From NCBI RefSeq assembly GCF_003252755.1, contig NZ_QEPT01000001.1:62001-126000 (forward strand): DNA of 64,000 nucleotides, written 5' to 3'. The position numbers and the translations under genes are program-made. Below the pieces are notes generated by a model, which saw nothing but the letters and a program-made list of their open reading frames with translations, made no database searches and had not been told where the DNA came from. This document shows, one piece after another, positions 26,698 to 37,711 of the stretch (its first letter is position 1; every line of letters begins with the position of its first letter). This stretch comes from Haemophilus parainfluenzae (GTDB lineage: Bacteria > Pseudomonadota > Gammaproteobacteria > Enterobacterales > Pasteurellaceae).

Positions 26698-28051
26698 ATA
26701 ACTCAATGATAGCTCGCAAACCTTGAATTTGCCCGTTAGCTTCAATATTGTCTAATCGGAAACGATAGTGATGCAATTCTGCTATTCTTGCCACAATAGA
26801 CAATCCAAGCCCACTTCCCTTTTCATTTTGTCCTGCAGGACGATAAAAACGCTGCCCTAATTTCGCTAATTCTTCTGGCGCAACACCACTGCCATTATCT
26901 TCAATAAAAATTTTACGTGGCTGTAAAATCACACGAACCAGAGTGCCTTGAGGACAATATTTTATGGCATTATCTAATAAGTTTCGTAGCATTTGTGCAA
27001 GTAATAATGGCTGCCCTTGCTTAACGGCAGGATCTCCCTGATGCTCAAACTGTAATTCGATTTGGCGTTGTTGTGCACTAAAATATAAATCACCAATAAG
27101 CGAAGTGATAATTTCCGACCAATGAATATCAGCAAGGTTATCTAATTCTTTGAGATTCTCTAAGCGGGAAAGCGTAAGAAGCTGTTCGATTAATTGAGTT
27201 GCCCGATCGATACCTTGGGTTAAATGCGCTAAAGCCGTTTCACGTGTTTGTGCATCATCGCCAGCTAACTGTGCGACTTCTGTTTGAATACGCAATGCCG
27301 CTAATGGACTACGTAATTCATGTGCTGCATCAGAAACAAAACGGCGCTCCCGTTCTAGCTGCTCACTGGTACGTGTGAAAAATTGATTTAAGTTTTGGAC
27401 TAACGGTAGAATCTCTGTTGGTACATTATCGGTTTCTAATAATGATACATCTCCAGGGCGACGAGCTTGTACGTTTCGACTCAATCGATTAATTGGTTTT
27501 AATGCACGATAAATCACAATAAACGCAACCAATAATAGTATTGGTAATCCAGCAAACCAAATCCCTGTTTGGCTGAAGACCATTTTATTGACCAACTCTT
27601 CGCGGTATTCCAATTCTTGTCCCACCGCAATGACAAGTTCACCTTTACCGACAGGTTGCCAATAAATCAGCCATTCATCGTCATCATCTAAAATATGCGC
27701 TTTACTAAATCCGGTTTTATTTTGGAAAATAAATTTGTCGCCATTATCACCATCGGTTAATAATCTTTCACCTTTGTTAGAAAATATGGCAAAGGCCAAT
27801 GCATCATTATCATAATGACGTTTCTGTGGTTTAAATCCACCACGTGGAAAATTCGCATTTTCGCCTAATAATACATTTTTCAAATCAGACGTTGCCAAAC
27901 GCTCAGCAAAAAGCACCTGCTGTGCATTAAAGACATCTTTGACTTCTTTTTTAACAACCGTCCAAGCAACAGCCGTGGCAACGCACCACACACAAAGCGC
28001 GGTCAAACTTAAACCGATTAAGAGACGAAAACTCAGTCGTTTATTTTTCAT
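26696..28051 (-). CDS. qseC: Sensor histidine kinase QseC/FirS type
   Basis: Inner-membrane sensor kinase of 451 residues. It has a first membrane segment (about 9-31), a periplasmic region of about 130 residues, a second segment (about 164-182) and a HAMP region. The phospho-acceptor is H244 in [15 protein letters not shown]. The ATPase has [18 protein letters not shown] and GSGLGLSIV. The periplasmic part has an acidic run (LDDDDEW) and EYREE at about 148-152. The latter resembles the EYRDD motif I recall as needed for iron/catecholamine sensing in A. actinomycetemcomitans QseC. It overlaps qseB by 11 nt. In H. influenzae the same system is called FirRS and answers ferrous iron. Confidence 0.9.
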   Translation of the reverse strand: MKNKRLSFRLLIGLSLTALCVWCVATAVAWTVVKKEVKDVFNAQQVLFAERLATSDLKNVLLGENANFPRGGFKPQKRHYDNDALAFAIFSNKGERLLTDGDNGDKFIFQNKTGFSKAHILDDDDEWLIYWQPVGKGELVIAVGQELEYREELVNKMVFSQTGIWFAGLPILLLVAFIVIYRALKPINRLSRNVQARRPGDVSLLETDNVPTEILPLVQNLNQFFTRTSEQLERERRFVSDAAHELRSPLAALRIQTEVAQLAGDDAQTRETALAHLTQGIDRATQLIEQLLTLSRLENLKELDNLADIHWSEIITSLIGDLYFSAQQRQIELQFEHQGDPAVKQGQPLLLAQMLRNLLDNAIKYCPQGTLVRVILQPRKIFIEDNGSGVAPEELAKLGQRFYRPAGQNEKGSGLGLSIVARIAELHHYRFRLDNIEANGQIQGLRAIIEL

Positions 28052-28709
28052 TAACTTGTCCTAAAGCATAGCCTACGCCATGTACCGTACGAATAAATTG
28101 TTTACCCAGCTTTTGACGCAAATTATAAATATGTACGTCCAATGCACCACTACTTAATTCTTCATCCCAATTTGACAATTTTTCTTCAATGGTTGCACGT
28201 GAAAGCACTCGTTCTTTATTCAGCATAAAAAGCTCGAGTAATTTATATTCACGTCCGGTTAATGTAATTTCATCCTCATTCAACCAAGCCTTACGCTGTG
28301 CAAGATCGAGTTTGACATTGCCATGCTCAATCTGCGGTTTGACTTGCCCATAACGACGACGAATTAATGCTTGTAATCTCACCACCACTTCAGCCAAAGC
28401 AAAAGGTTTGCAAAGATAATCATCGGCACCTTGTTGAATGCCTTTAATCCGTTCATCCAATGTATCACGTGCAGTTAAGATCAATACAGGCACATCTTGA
28501 TTATTTGAGCGCCATTGTTTTAATACATCCAAACCATCCAGTTTAGGCAGGGTTAAATCCAATACCACCGCATCATAAGGTGCACCAATTAAGGCATTTA
28601 ATCCACTTTGCCCATCAGTAAACCAATCTACAATAAAACCTGATTTCGTTAAACCAATTTGCAGACCATTGCCGATGAGAGGATCGTCTTCTACTAATAA
28701 AACTCGCAT
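28041..28709 (-). CDS. qseB: Response regulator QseB/FirR type (OmpR family)
   Basis: 222-residue response regulator. The receiver has acidic residues in EDDP, phospho-acceptor D51 in [12 protein letters not shown], and K in [11 protein letters not shown]. The winged-helix DNA-binding domain contains [14 protein letters not shown] and [15 protein letters not shown] ends. It lies between ygiW and qseC, and the CTTAA repeats upstream of ygiW are its probable binding site. Confidence 0.93.
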   Translation of the reverse strand: MRVLLVEDDPLIGNGLQIGLTKSGFIVDWFTDGQSGLNALIGAPYDAVVLDLTLPKLDGLDVLKQWRSNNQDVPVLILTARDTLDERIKGIQQGADDYLCKPFALAEVVVRLQALIRRRYGQVKPQIEHGNVKLDLAQRKAWLNEDEITLTGREYKLLELFMLNKERVLSRATIEEKLSNWDEELSSGALDVHIYNLRQKLGKQFIRTVHGVGYALGQVNEK

Positions 28710-28783
28710 AATATTGACCGCACTTTTACCTTTCTCAAAACAAAAAATGGCGGGCTTTTGCCCACCACTTCAAATTATATGAA

Positions 28784-29155
28784 TTATTGCGCTTTTTCAA
28801 CGCTAATGACTTCAAGCTCTGGTTTTTCAAACATTTCATTGTCTAGTTTACCGTAAACGCGGATTTTATCCTGAGGTCCCACATTTAAGCCATTCCAAAC
28901 GCGGTTTTTAATTTCCAATTTGATTTGGTCTGTACCATCGGTAAAAATATATTCATCACCATCAATTTGTTGAGTGATGTTACCGACTAAGGTAATCATA
29001 GAATTATCTTTCGCAGATAATGCTTGTTTAACAGTCAGTTGTTGACCTTGGTTACTACCTTGGAAGCCACCTTGTGCAGTGTTACCATTAAAACCAGCAA
29101 ATGCTGCTGAAGTAGATAAAGCTAAAAGGGTTGCTAAAGCTAATTTTTTCATCAT
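28784..29155 (-). CDS. ygiW: YgiW/stress-inducible OB-fold (BOF) periplasmic protein
   Basis: 123 residues: signal peptide (KKLALATLLALSTSAAFA), then a Gly/Gln-rich linker and an OB-fold domain of the bacterial BOF type (ITQQIDGDEYIFTDGTDQIKLEI). It is first in the ygiW-qseB-qseC operon, as in H. influenzae and A. actinomycetemcomitans. The function is unclear; relatives are induced by stress, cationic peptides or metals. 74 nt separate it from qseB. Confidence 0.9.
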   Translation of the reverse strand: MMKKLALATLLALSTSAAFAGFNGNTAQGGFQGSNQGQQLTVKQALSAKDNSMITLVGNITQQIDGDEYIFTDGTDQIKLEIKNRVWNGLNVGPQDKIRVYGKLDNEMFEKPELEVISVEKAQ

Positions 29156-29251
29156 GTTCTCCTAAATAAAATTAAGCATAAATAGTCATGTTTCAAAGCG
29201 AAGGATTATCCTCATTGCTGCCTTGTTGATGCTTATTAAACACAACAAATC

Positions 29252-29277
29252 TTAATGAAATCTTAAGCAACCTTAAG
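29252..29277 (-). promoter_or_regulatory. CTTAA direct repeats: probable QseB/FirR operator upstream of ygiW
   Basis: On the minus strand: CTTAA, 5 bases, CTTAA, 6 bases, ATTAA. In A. actinomycetemcomitans QseB binds CTTAA repeats flanking the -35 element of ygiW, as I recall. Here an ATTTCA, 17 bases, TAATAA promoter candidate would place its -35 between the second and third repeats. It lies about 100 nt before the ygiW start. Confidence 0.65.
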
Positions 29278-29297
29278 ATTTTTAAATTTTTTTAAAA

Positions 29298-29984
29298 TCA
29301 CCAACAAAATCGCTCATTTACCAAGTTATCTTGGCGTTCTTTTTCCCATTTCGCTTTATTTTCAGGATTAGCAAAATAGCGGTCTTGCTCAACTAGGCGC
29401 GCATCAAGTTTTGCCTCTGCTTCTTTTAATGCCTGTTTTCTATCTGGATGTTTGCTTGGTAATTGAGGTAAAAATACAGTCTGATATGGGTGATTTTTCG
29501 CCCAGTCAATCGCATCTTGCGCTGCCTTGTGTTGCTTATTCAAATCACAGAACGCATAGGGATTAACATGCTGTCCCACTAATTGCCCAAATGCTGTATT
29601 ATTCGATACTGTTAATTTATCTAAATCCAACACATATAAAGCGGTGATTAAACGGTTTTGCCCACGATAAAACCATTTTACTGCTTCATCACGTAAACCA
29701 AAATCATAAGCACGAGCAGAAAGTGCAAACATTGTCATCGGGGAAACAAAATCCACTTTTTTCTCAATAATATTGACCGCACTTTCAAAATCTTTTTGTG
29801 TATTTTTCAGTAATAACGCATCAATATCTTTATTCACATTAATCTGTTCAAGTCGCCCATCTCTGGCATCGTAATAAGGCTTTACGTACATATCAATATG
29901 CTTAACCGGCTCTTTTGAAATGGTGCTACAAGCCGTTAATAAAAGTGCGGTTGAAATTAACGTTAATTTTAGAAAGGTTTGCAT
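29298..29984 (-). CDS. Predicted outer-membrane-type lipoprotein, function unknown
   Basis: 228 residues beginning with a lipoprotein signal (LISTALLLTAC, cysteine about 19). The mature part has no motif I can name. Its middle holds helical stretches (FESAVNIIEKKVD, RAYDFGLRDEAVKWFYRGQ) that recall a TPR/Sel1-like pair. It is followed leftward by the ygiW regulatory region and is divergent from yfaE. The gene has an internal uptake signal. Surface or periplasmic lipoprotein is the safest label. Confidence 0.72.
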   Translation of the reverse strand: MQTFLKLTLISTALLLTACSTISKEPVKHIDMYVKPYYDARDGRLEQINVNKDIDALLLKNTQKDFESAVNIIEKKVDFVSPMTMFALSARAYDFGLRDEAVKWFYRGQNRLITALYVLDLDKLTVSNNTAFGQLVGQHVNPYAFCDLNKQHKAAQDAIDWAKNHPYQTVFLPQLPSKHPDRKQALKEAEAKLDARLVEQDRYFANPENKAKWEKERQDNLVNERFCW

Positions 29985-30090
29985 GTTCTTCCCTTATGAT
30001 GAATATTAGCTCGCTATATTACAACAAAAGAGCCGTGAGTTTTACTTCTCTTTCTTCTATAATGAGCAAAATTTTGTTTTATTTTGTTTC

Positions 30091-30339
30091 ATGAAAATCC
30101 ACCTTATTCAGCGCCAAATCACCTTAGATTTCGATAACCAAACTTCTCTGCTTAACTTTTTAGAACAACATCAAATTCACCATGAATATCAATGTCGTTC
30201 AGGTTATTGTGGTTCTTGTCGCGTGAAGATAAAAAAAGGCAAGGTGTCTTACGCTGAAGCGCCCCTTGCCTTTATCCAACCCGATGAGATTTTACTGTGT
30301 TGCTGTCGGGTGGAAAGTGATTTGGAAATAGAACTATAA
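30091..30339 (+). CDS. yfaE: 2Fe-2S ferredoxin-like protein YfaE
   Basis: 82-residue plant-type ferredoxin. Cluster cysteines are in CRSGYCGSC (C-x4-C-x2-C) with the fourth in LLCCCRVES. In E. coli YfaE lies beside nrdB and maintains the diferric-tyrosyl cofactor of class Ia ribonucleotide reductase. Here it is not beside nrd genes; its neighbour is the dapB region, as in H. influenzae by my recollection. A single-gene unit. Confidence 0.88.
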   Translation: MKIHLIQRQITLDFDNQTSLLNFLEQHQIHHEYQCRSGYCGSCRVKIKKGKVSYAEAPLAFIQPDEILLCCCRVESDLEIEL

Positions 30340-30367
30340 GATGCAAATTTTATAACATATCTCTATA

Positions 30368-30559
30368 TTAATGATCTATTTTCTCTTTCGCCAACATTCC
30401 CACTAAAACGGCCAAAATTGAATAAGGATAAGTTGTCTTTAGAAAATCAATAAAGCTCTTAACTTCACCATATTGTATGCACTCCATAACATACAAAAGC
30501 AACATTCCCAAAGAAACTATTATTGAAAGTTTTATTACTGTTATTATAAATCGCATCAT
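30368..30559 (-). CDS. Small membrane protein of unknown function
   Basis: Reading from ATG 30559 the product is 63 residues; an in-frame TTG at 30577 would add six. Two hydrophobic segments (FIITVIKLSIIVSLGMLLLY; YSILAVLVGMLA) are separated by an acidic/polar loop. Base composition is very AT-rich. It sits with the next small gene in an islet between yfaE and dapB. The pair looks like orphan immunity-type genes, but I cannot name this one. No strong ribosome-binding site is visible. Confidence 0.45.
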   Translation of the reverse strand: MMRFIITVIKLSIIVSLGMLLLYVMECIQYGEVKSFIDFLKTTYPYSILAVLVGMLAKEKIDH

Positions 30560-30638
30560 TATTACTATTTTGCTCAATTAACTGATTAGTTTTTATTGCA
30601 ATCTAGAAACTTATTAGATCCAGCTAGCAAAGGTTTAT

Positions 30639-30950
30639 CTATTCTATTTCATTAGTAGAAAAATAATCAAACAACACATTAATATTATTTAATGCAGAAC
30701 CTAAATTATTTAAAAACACCTCAGCATCTTTTGTTAATCTACTGTCATACACTACTCTAAAACGAACAGCGTCTACTTTAAAACTTGGGTAATTATTATA
30801 AATTTGATCGCTTTCTACATAATGTAAATATAAATTTATTTTATCTTGTATATATTCCATACCTTCATAATCCCATTCATATGGGAAAGTAATAGTCATA
30901 ATACATTCATTATTATTAAAATATATAATATCTACGATATTCTGATTCAT
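30639..30950 (-). CDS. DUF6572-like small protein, possible orphan immunity protein
   Basis: 103 residues, very AT-rich. The pattern VDIIYF...MTITFPYEWD...IQDKINLYLHYVES...YP matches my memory of the DUF6572 group (LQEKLNAYLxFIESGEI..YP). That group often occurs in polymorphic-toxin immunity arrays. No toxin, rhs or cdi gene is in the window. AAAGA precedes the ATG. The assignment to DUF6572 is by pattern only; the immunity role is inference. Confidence 0.55.
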   Translation of the reverse strand: MNQNIVDIIYFNNNECIMTITFPYEWDYEGMEYIQDKINLYLHYVESDQIYNNYPSFKVDAVRFRVVYDSRLTKDAEVFLNNLGSALNNINVLFDYFSTNEIE

Positions 30951-31059
30951 TCTTTTTTTCTTGGTTTTGGGTTAAAAATTATTAAATAATTATCCCACAG
31001 ATAAACTGTAATAATCCTATTCAATATTTATAAACTAAATATTTACCATACATAAATAT

Positions 31060-31094
31060 AACGATCCACACATAACATGTACGGATCGTTATTT
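31060..31094. terminator. Inverted repeat upstream of the DUF6572-like gene, downstream of dapB
   Basis: ATAACGATCC and GGATCGTTAT flank a 15-base loop in the gap 30951-31125. It can end the leftward dapB operon, though the T run is weak. The rest of this 175-bp gap is AT-rich with no other feature recognised. Confidence 0.55.
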
Positions 31095-31125
31095 AATAAG
31101 TGAATTAAAAAATCCTATCTACTCT

Positions 31126-32575
<1,450 letters not shown>

Positions 32576-32582
<7 letters not shown>

Positions 32583-33070
32583 GGTAAGCCTACAATACGT
32601 AGTATCACGATCACGATAACAGCATAGATTGCCGCTAAAACGTCATCCACCATAATCCCAAAACCGCTTTCCAGTTTTTGATCAAAGTATCGGATTGGAT
32701 AAGGTTTTAAAATATCGAAGAAACGAAACAATACAAAGGCAATCACAATCCAAGGGAACGACAAAGTTGGAATCGCGGCTAACACAATAAATACCCCAAT
32801 AAACTCATCCCAAACAATGGAACCGTGATCATGAACGCCCATATCATCTGCGGTTTTTTGGCATAGATAACAGCCAAGCGCAAAGCAAAGTGCGGTCAAA
32901 ATTAGGAAGATTTTTAGTCCAAGACAAGCTAATAATGCCGAACCTAAAATCGTTCCAGCTAAACTTCCCCATGTGCCCGGTGCTGGACGAATTAATCCTG
33001 AACCGAAACCTAATGCAAGTAAATGAACTGGATTTTTTAAGCTAACTCTATCAAGTGGTGAACTATTCAT
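32576..33070 (-). CDS. pgpA: Phosphatidylglycerophosphatase A
   Basis: Inner-membrane phosphatase making phosphatidylglycerol from its phosphate. 164 residues with GSGLIRPAPGTWGSLAG, WDEFIGVF and a C-terminal DDVLAAIYA, the metal-binding family motifs. It overlaps thiL by 1 nt and the LysE gene by 7 nt, so translation of this run is tightly coupled. thiL-pgpA adjacency matches E. coli. Confidence 0.95.
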
Positions 33071-34050
33071 TATTTATCCTTAAAATGATCGAAACCAGAC
33101 GGTGCTTGATAATTGATTACACGTCCATCTTTTAAAAAAGTAATCTGATTGTTATTTTGCTGAACAATTTTTCCGATGCAAGTGCAAGGTATATTCAACG
33201 ATTGGGATAACTTTTCAATCTCGGCCTTTTTGTTTGCAGGAACTGTAAAGCAAAGTTCATAATCTTCCCCGCCACTTAATGCAAACGCTTCTGCTTTTTC
33301 TAAGCTATATGTTTTTTTGAGTGATGTAGAGAAAGGCAAGGTTGATAATTCAATCTCAGCTGAACATTGGCTTCTCGTTAAAATATGCCCTAAATCGGCA
33401 ACGAGACCATCTGAAATATCAATGCATGAATGCGCTACATTCACTAAGGCTTGACCTAATTCAACGCGTGGTGTTGGGTGAAAATGGCGTTTTACTAAAA
33501 ATTCAGTATCAAAATCGACCGCACTTTTACCCTGTAAGATCCAATTTAAACCCGCCGCGCTATCACCTAACGAGCCCGATACATAAATTAAATCTCCAAC
33601 CTTCGCGTTATGTCGGAATAAAGCCTTTCCTTTGGGTACGAAACCTTGTGCCGTAATAGTTATAGAAAGTGGGCCTTTCGTTGTATCGCCACCAATTAAC
33701 GTCACATCATATTGATTTAATGTATCAAACAGACTTTGACTAAATTGGCTTAGCCAGTTTTCATCAACTTCAGGTAATGTCAGCGCAAGAGAAATCCAAG
33801 CAGGTTTCGCCCCCATAGAGGCTAAATCACTTAGATTTGTCGCGATAGCTTTATACGCTAAATCTTTTGGAGAAATGGAAGATAAAAAATGCGTGCTCTC
33901 GACCATCGTATCGCTGGTAATGGCAAGCTGATAGCCTTCTGGAATATGAGTGATCGCACAATCATCCCCAATACTAAAATCAACAAAGTATTGATTGCCT
34001 TTTTGTATTGAGAAATATCGCCCTATAAGATCAAATTCACCTGTACTCAT
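33070..34050 (-). CDS. thiL: Thiamine-monophosphate kinase
   Basis: ATP-dependent kinase making thiamine pyrophosphate. 326 residues with SIGDDCAI, TSDTMVESTHF, GGDTTKGPLSI, VSGSLGDSAAGL and DISDGLVADLGHI, all PurM/ThiL motifs. It follows nusB by 57 nt and overlaps pgpA by 1 nt. No TPP riboswitch was seen. Confidence 0.96.
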   Translation of the reverse strand: MSTGEFDLIGRYFSIQKGNQYFVDFSIGDDCAITHIPEGYQLAITSDTMVESTHFLSSISPKDLAYKAIATNLSDLASMGAKPAWISLALTLPEVDENWLSQFSQSLFDTLNQYDVTLIGGDTTKGPLSITITAQGFVPKGKALFRHNAKVGDLIYVSGSLGDSAAGLNWILQGKSAVDFDTEFLVKRHFHPTPRVELGQALVNVAHSCIDISDGLVADLGHILTRSQCSAEIELSTLPFSTSLKKTYSLEKAEAFALSGGEDYELCFTVPANKKAEIEKLSQSLNIPCTCIGKIVQQNNNQITFLKDGRVINYQAPSGFDHFKDK

Positions 34051-34107
34051 TTTATCTGCGCACCAAAAAACAAAGGGCAGACATTTGTCTACCCTACATT
34101 TGAATAA

Positions 34108-34545
34108 TTATTTGCGACCTAATGCAGGAGCGACTTTATCCAATACACCGTTAATGTATTTATGGCTTTCATCTGCACCAAACACTTTCGCCACTTCAAT
34201 TGCCTCATTAATCGCCACTTTATACGGTACATCTGGCTCAAATTGAAGTTCGTAAACCGCTAAACGTAAAATCGCTTTTTCAATCGGATCTAATTCATCC
34301 AATGCGCGATCTAAATAATGGCTCATTGAAAAATCAACGGCTTCTACATTCGCAACGGTTTGACGGAAAAGGCGGCTAAAATAAGGTTTATCCACACCTT
34401 TTAAATCTTGATCCACAACGAAAGTGAGTTCCACTTGTTCTGGCGCATTACCAGAGAGCGCCCAAGAATATAATGCTTGAACCGCACATTCTCTCGCTCT
34501 ACGACGTGGCGATACTTTTTTTACAGGTTCTTTTTTCTCTGTCAT
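34108..34545 (-). CDS. nusB: Transcription antitermination factor NusB
   Basis: Binds boxA RNA with NusE in rRNA antitermination. 145 residues with the all-helical NusB pattern: [36 protein letters not shown] and [12 protein letters not shown]. It lies 5 nt after ribH on the same strand, the conserved ribH-nusB pair. Confidence 0.97.
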   Translation of the reverse strand: MTEKKEPVKKVSPRRRARECAVQALYSWALSGNAPEQVELTFVVDQDLKGVDKPYFSRLFRQTVANVEAVDFSMSHYLDRALDELDPIEKAILRLAVYELQFEPDVPYKVAINEAIEVAKVFGADESHKYINGVLDKVAPALGRK

Positions 34546-34550
34546 TTGAA

Positions 34551-35024
34551 TTATGCCGCATCAATTTGTTGTAAAAGATTCACCATTTCAAGGGCAGTTA
34601 ATGCAGCTTCTGCACCTTTATTACCTGCTTTGGTCCCTGCACGCTCGATAGCTTGTTCAATGTTTTCAGTGGTTAAAACACCGAATGCTACTGGGATTTC
34701 AGCTTGCATTGCTACTTGACCTAAACCGCTGCTTGCTTCGCCAGCCACATATTCAAAGTGAGCTGTACCACCACGGATTACTGTACCCAATGCTACAATC
34801 GCATCAAATTTTTTGCTTTCAGCTAAACGACGTGCTACTAATGGAAGTTCATACGCACCTGGTGCTCGAACGATTGTAATATTCTCATCTTTCACTTGGC
34901 CGATACGTTTTAATGCATCTACCGCACCTTCTAATAAACTTTCATTAATAAAACTGTTAAAACGAGCAATCACTACTGCGATTTTAGCATTTGGCGCAGC
35001 TACCGCACCTTCTAAAACTTTCAT
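34551..35024 (-). CDS. ribH: 6,7-dimethyl-8-ribityllumazine synthase
   Basis: Penultimate step of riboflavin synthesis. 157 residues with [25 protein letters not shown] and [14 protein letters not shown] containing the catalytic His. It is first in the leftward run to dapB. No FMN riboswitch precedes it. Also called ribE in E. coli. Confidence 0.97.
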   Translation of the reverse strand: MKVLEGAVAAPNAKIAVVIARFNSFINESLLEGAVDALKRIGQVKDENITIVRAPGAYELPLVARRLAESKKFDAIVALGTVIRGGTAHFEYVAGEASSGLGQVAMQAEIPVAFGVLTTENIEQAIERAGTKAGNKGAEAALTALEMVNLLQQIDAA

Positions 35025-35082
35025 ACTTTTTCCTAATCTGAATGAACAATAAATTTGACGGTGGATTTTAGCATAAAAAGAA

Positions 35083-35112
35083 ACCCTGTGGAAATAATCC
35101 GACAGGGTTTTC
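35083..35112 (-). terminator. Terminator after glgP
   Basis: AAACCCTGT and ACAGGGTTT around a 12-base loop, between the glgP stop and the ribH start. It ends the leftward glycogen operon before the rib-nus run. Confidence 0.72.
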
Positions 35113-35129
35113 TATGAGTGGAAAAGAAC

Positions 35130-37595
35130 TTACTTCTCGAGTTTTAACGGCTCAATTTTCCAAATATTTTTCGCATATTCAAGAATCGTACGGTCTGATG
35201 AGAAAAAGCCTATATTCACCATATTTTGAATGGTACTTGCTATCCATACATCGCGATCTTGATATTTTTTATCTACCGCTTTTTGCGCTTCCACATAACT
35301 GCGGAAATCAGCAAAGGATTGATAGTAATCGTGGTATTGTAAACCTTGAATGAGAGAGTGATAACGGTTCGGTTCTTCCGGAGAGAAATCACCACGAATG
35401 ATTTGTTCAATGACTTCACGTAATTGCTCGTCATTTTGATAATAATCAAACGGACGATAACCTTCGCGACGTAATGCTTCCACTTTTTCAACCGTATTAC
35501 CAAAGATAAAGATGTGGTCTTCACCAACATTATCTAAAATCTCAACGTTCGCACCATCAAGTGTACCCAATGTTAACGCACCATTTAAGGCAAATTTCAT
35601 GTTACTGGTACCTGATGCTTCTGTTCCTGCAAGAGAGATTTGCTCAGAAATATCTGCAGCAGGAATGATCAATTGTGCAAGACTTACGCTGTAGTTCGGG
35701 ATAAATACAACTTTTAAACGATCTTTTAAGCGCTCATCGTTATTGATGACATTTGCGACATCGTTAATTAAACGAATGGTTTGTTTTGCCGCATAGTAAG
35801 CCGAAGCCGCTTTACCCGCTAAAATAAATACGCGAGGCTGCCAATCTTTTTCTGGGTGAGCCAACATTTCGTTATAACGAGCAATAATGTGTAGCACATT
35901 AAGTATTTGGCGTTTGTATTCGTGAATACGTTTTACTTGAACGTCAAATAATGCATGCGGATCTAAATCGATGTTAAGTGTTTTCTTCACATATTGAGCT
36001 AATTTCACTTTGTTATCGTATTTGATATCTGCAACAGCACGCTTAAATTCACCTTTATCTGTAAACGCTTTAAGTTTTTCAATTTGGCTTAAATCGCAAC
36101 GCCATTCAGAACCAATATATTGATCAAATAAAGCCGCTAATTTCGGATTTGCTACCGCAAGCCAACGACGTGGTGTAATACCGTTTGTCACATTGGTGAA
36201 ACGTTCCGGATAGATACGTGCAAAATCAGCAAAAGTAGAAGAAACCATAAGATCTGAGTGAATTGCTGCGACACCGTTCACTTTATGTGAACCGACAACA
36301 GACAACCAGCCCATGCGCACTTTACGTTGATATCCTTCTTCGATCAGTGAAACGCGACGGATAAAGTCCATATCAGTCGTGACATAAGTTTTCACATACT
36401 CTAGGAAATGATCATTAATTTCAAAAATCATTTGTAAATGACGCGGTAAGATTTTCGCCATCATTTCTACCGGCCAGGTTTCTAATGCTTCTGACATTAA
36501 AGTATGGCAAGTATAAGAGAAGATTCGACGAGTCACATCCCAAGCGTTTTGCCATGAGTAACCGTGTAAATCGATTAAAATACGCATCAACTCAGGAATG
36601 GCTAATGCCGGGTGGGTATCATTCAAGTGAATCGCTACTTTATCAGCAAGATTATCCAGTGTACCATGGGTTCTTAAATGGCGACGTAGAATATCTTGCA
36701 AAGATGCAGATACCAAGAAGTACTCTTGACGTAAACGTAACTCACGACCATTCCAGGTAGAATCATCTGGATAAAGTACGCGAGAAAGGTTTTGGTTAGC
36801 TGAACGCGTTGCCACCGCCGCTAAGTGATCACCACGGTTAAACTCCGCTAAATCGAACACCTCACCACCATGCGCAGACCATAAACGTAAGGTTGATGCC
36901 GAGTCATTTTTATAACCTGGAATCATTTGATCGTATGCAAGTGCGGTCACTTTTTCAGCCGGATTCCAGATACATTTTTTATCTTCAAAATAGATATGAC
37001 CACCAAAATCAATGCTGAAACGTTTTGATGGACGCATAAATTCCCAAGGTGCACCTTTTTCTAACCAATCATCTGGACGTTCAACTTGTTGACCATTTTC
37101 AATTTTTTGACGGAACATACCGTATTCATAACGAATACCGTAACCCATCGCTGGAATTGCTAATGTTGCTAGTGAGTCCATGAAGCAAGCTGCAAGGCGA
37201 CCTAAACCACCGTTACCTAGACCTGGATCCACTTCTTTTTCAATAATCTCTTCCAAATCAACATTTAATTCAGCCAGGGCTTTTTCTGCCACGTCATAAA
37301 CACCTTCTGCGATCATCGCATTAGAAAGTGTACGGCCGATTAAGAATTCCATAGAAAGGTAATAAACACGGCGAGTTTCTTCTGCACGAGATTGACGAGC
37401 GGTGGTAATCCAGCCTTCAGTCACTAAATCACGTACAGCATAAAGTGTCGCATTGAGCCAGTCACGTTGACTCGCCTCTTTTGGTGAACGACCAATTAAG
37501 AAAATTAATTTATAAACAATTGCTTTTTTTACGTCTTCAACATCAAGACTTGGCCGGTTGTAAAGAAATGGCGAATCAAAATTGTCCATGATCAT
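35130..37595 (-). CDS. glgP: Glycogen phosphorylase
   Basis: PLP enzyme releasing glucose-1-phosphate from glycogen. I use ATG 37595 ([10 protein letters not shown]), preceded by GAGG, giving 821 residues; the longer frame lacks a better site. It has [35 protein letters not shown] and the PLP region [19 protein letters not shown]. It is last in glgB-X-C-A-P, after a strong hairpin that may lower its expression relative to glgA. Confidence 0.96.
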   Translation of the reverse strand: MIMDNFDSPFLYNRPSLDVEDVKKAIVYKLIFLIGRSPKEASQRDWLNATLYAVRDLVTEGWITTARQSRAEETRRVYYLSMEFLIGRTLSNAMIAEGVYDVAEKALAELNVDLEEIIEKEVDPGLGNGGLGRLAACFMDSLATLAIPAMGYGIRYEYGMFRQKIENGQQVERPDDWLEKGAPWEFMRPSKRFSIDFGGHIYFEDKKCIWNPAEKVTALAYDQMIPGYKNDSASTLRLWSAHGGEVFDLAEFNRGDHLAAVATRSANQNLSRVLYPDDSTWNGRELRLRQEYFLVSASLQDILRRHLRTHGTLDNLADKVAIHLNDTHPALAIPELMRILIDLHGYSWQNAWDVTRRIFSYTCHTLMSEALETWPVEMMAKILPRHLQMIFEINDHFLEYVKTYVTTDMDFIRRVSLIEEGYQRKVRMGWLSVVGSHKVNGVAAIHSDLMVSSTFADFARIYPERFTNVTNGITPRRWLAVANPKLAALFDQYIGSEWRCDLSQIEKLKAFTDKGEFKRAVADIKYDNKVKLAQYVKKTLNIDLDPHALFDVQVKRIHEYKRQILNVLHIIARYNEMLAHPEKDWQPRVFILAGKAASAYYAAKQTIRLINDVANVINNDERLKDRLKVVFIPNYSVSLAQLIIPAADISEQISLAGTEASGTSNMKFALNGALTLGTLDGANVEILDNVGEDHIFIFGNTVEKVEALRREGYRPFDYYQNDEQLREVIEQIIRGDFSPEEPNRYHSLIQGLQYHDYYQSFADFRSYVEAQKAVDKKYQDRDVWIASTIQNMVNIGFFSSDRTILEYAKNIWKIEPLKLEK

Positions 37596-37665
37596 AGAAA
37601 GTAAAACCTCAATAAAAAAATCGCGCAAATTTTAAGCTTTTTTACGAAAAAAACAACAAAAATCC

Positions 37666-37696
37666 CCCTCTTCAAAGGCGATTATTTTGAAGAGGG
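37666..37696 (-). terminator. Strong hairpin between glgA and glgP
   Basis: Perfect 11-bp stem CCCTCTTCAAA / TTTGAAGAGGG with a 9-base loop, followed on the minus strand by a T-rich stretch. It lies between two genes of the same operon, so partial termination or mRNA-end protection is possible. Confidence 0.7.
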
Positions 37697-37711
37697 AGTC
37701 AATCCATTTAA

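Noticed and set aside
34985..35129. FMN riboswitch before ribH
   Set aside because: The gap is about 105 nt, holds the glgP terminator, and shows none of the conserved RFN element blocks.
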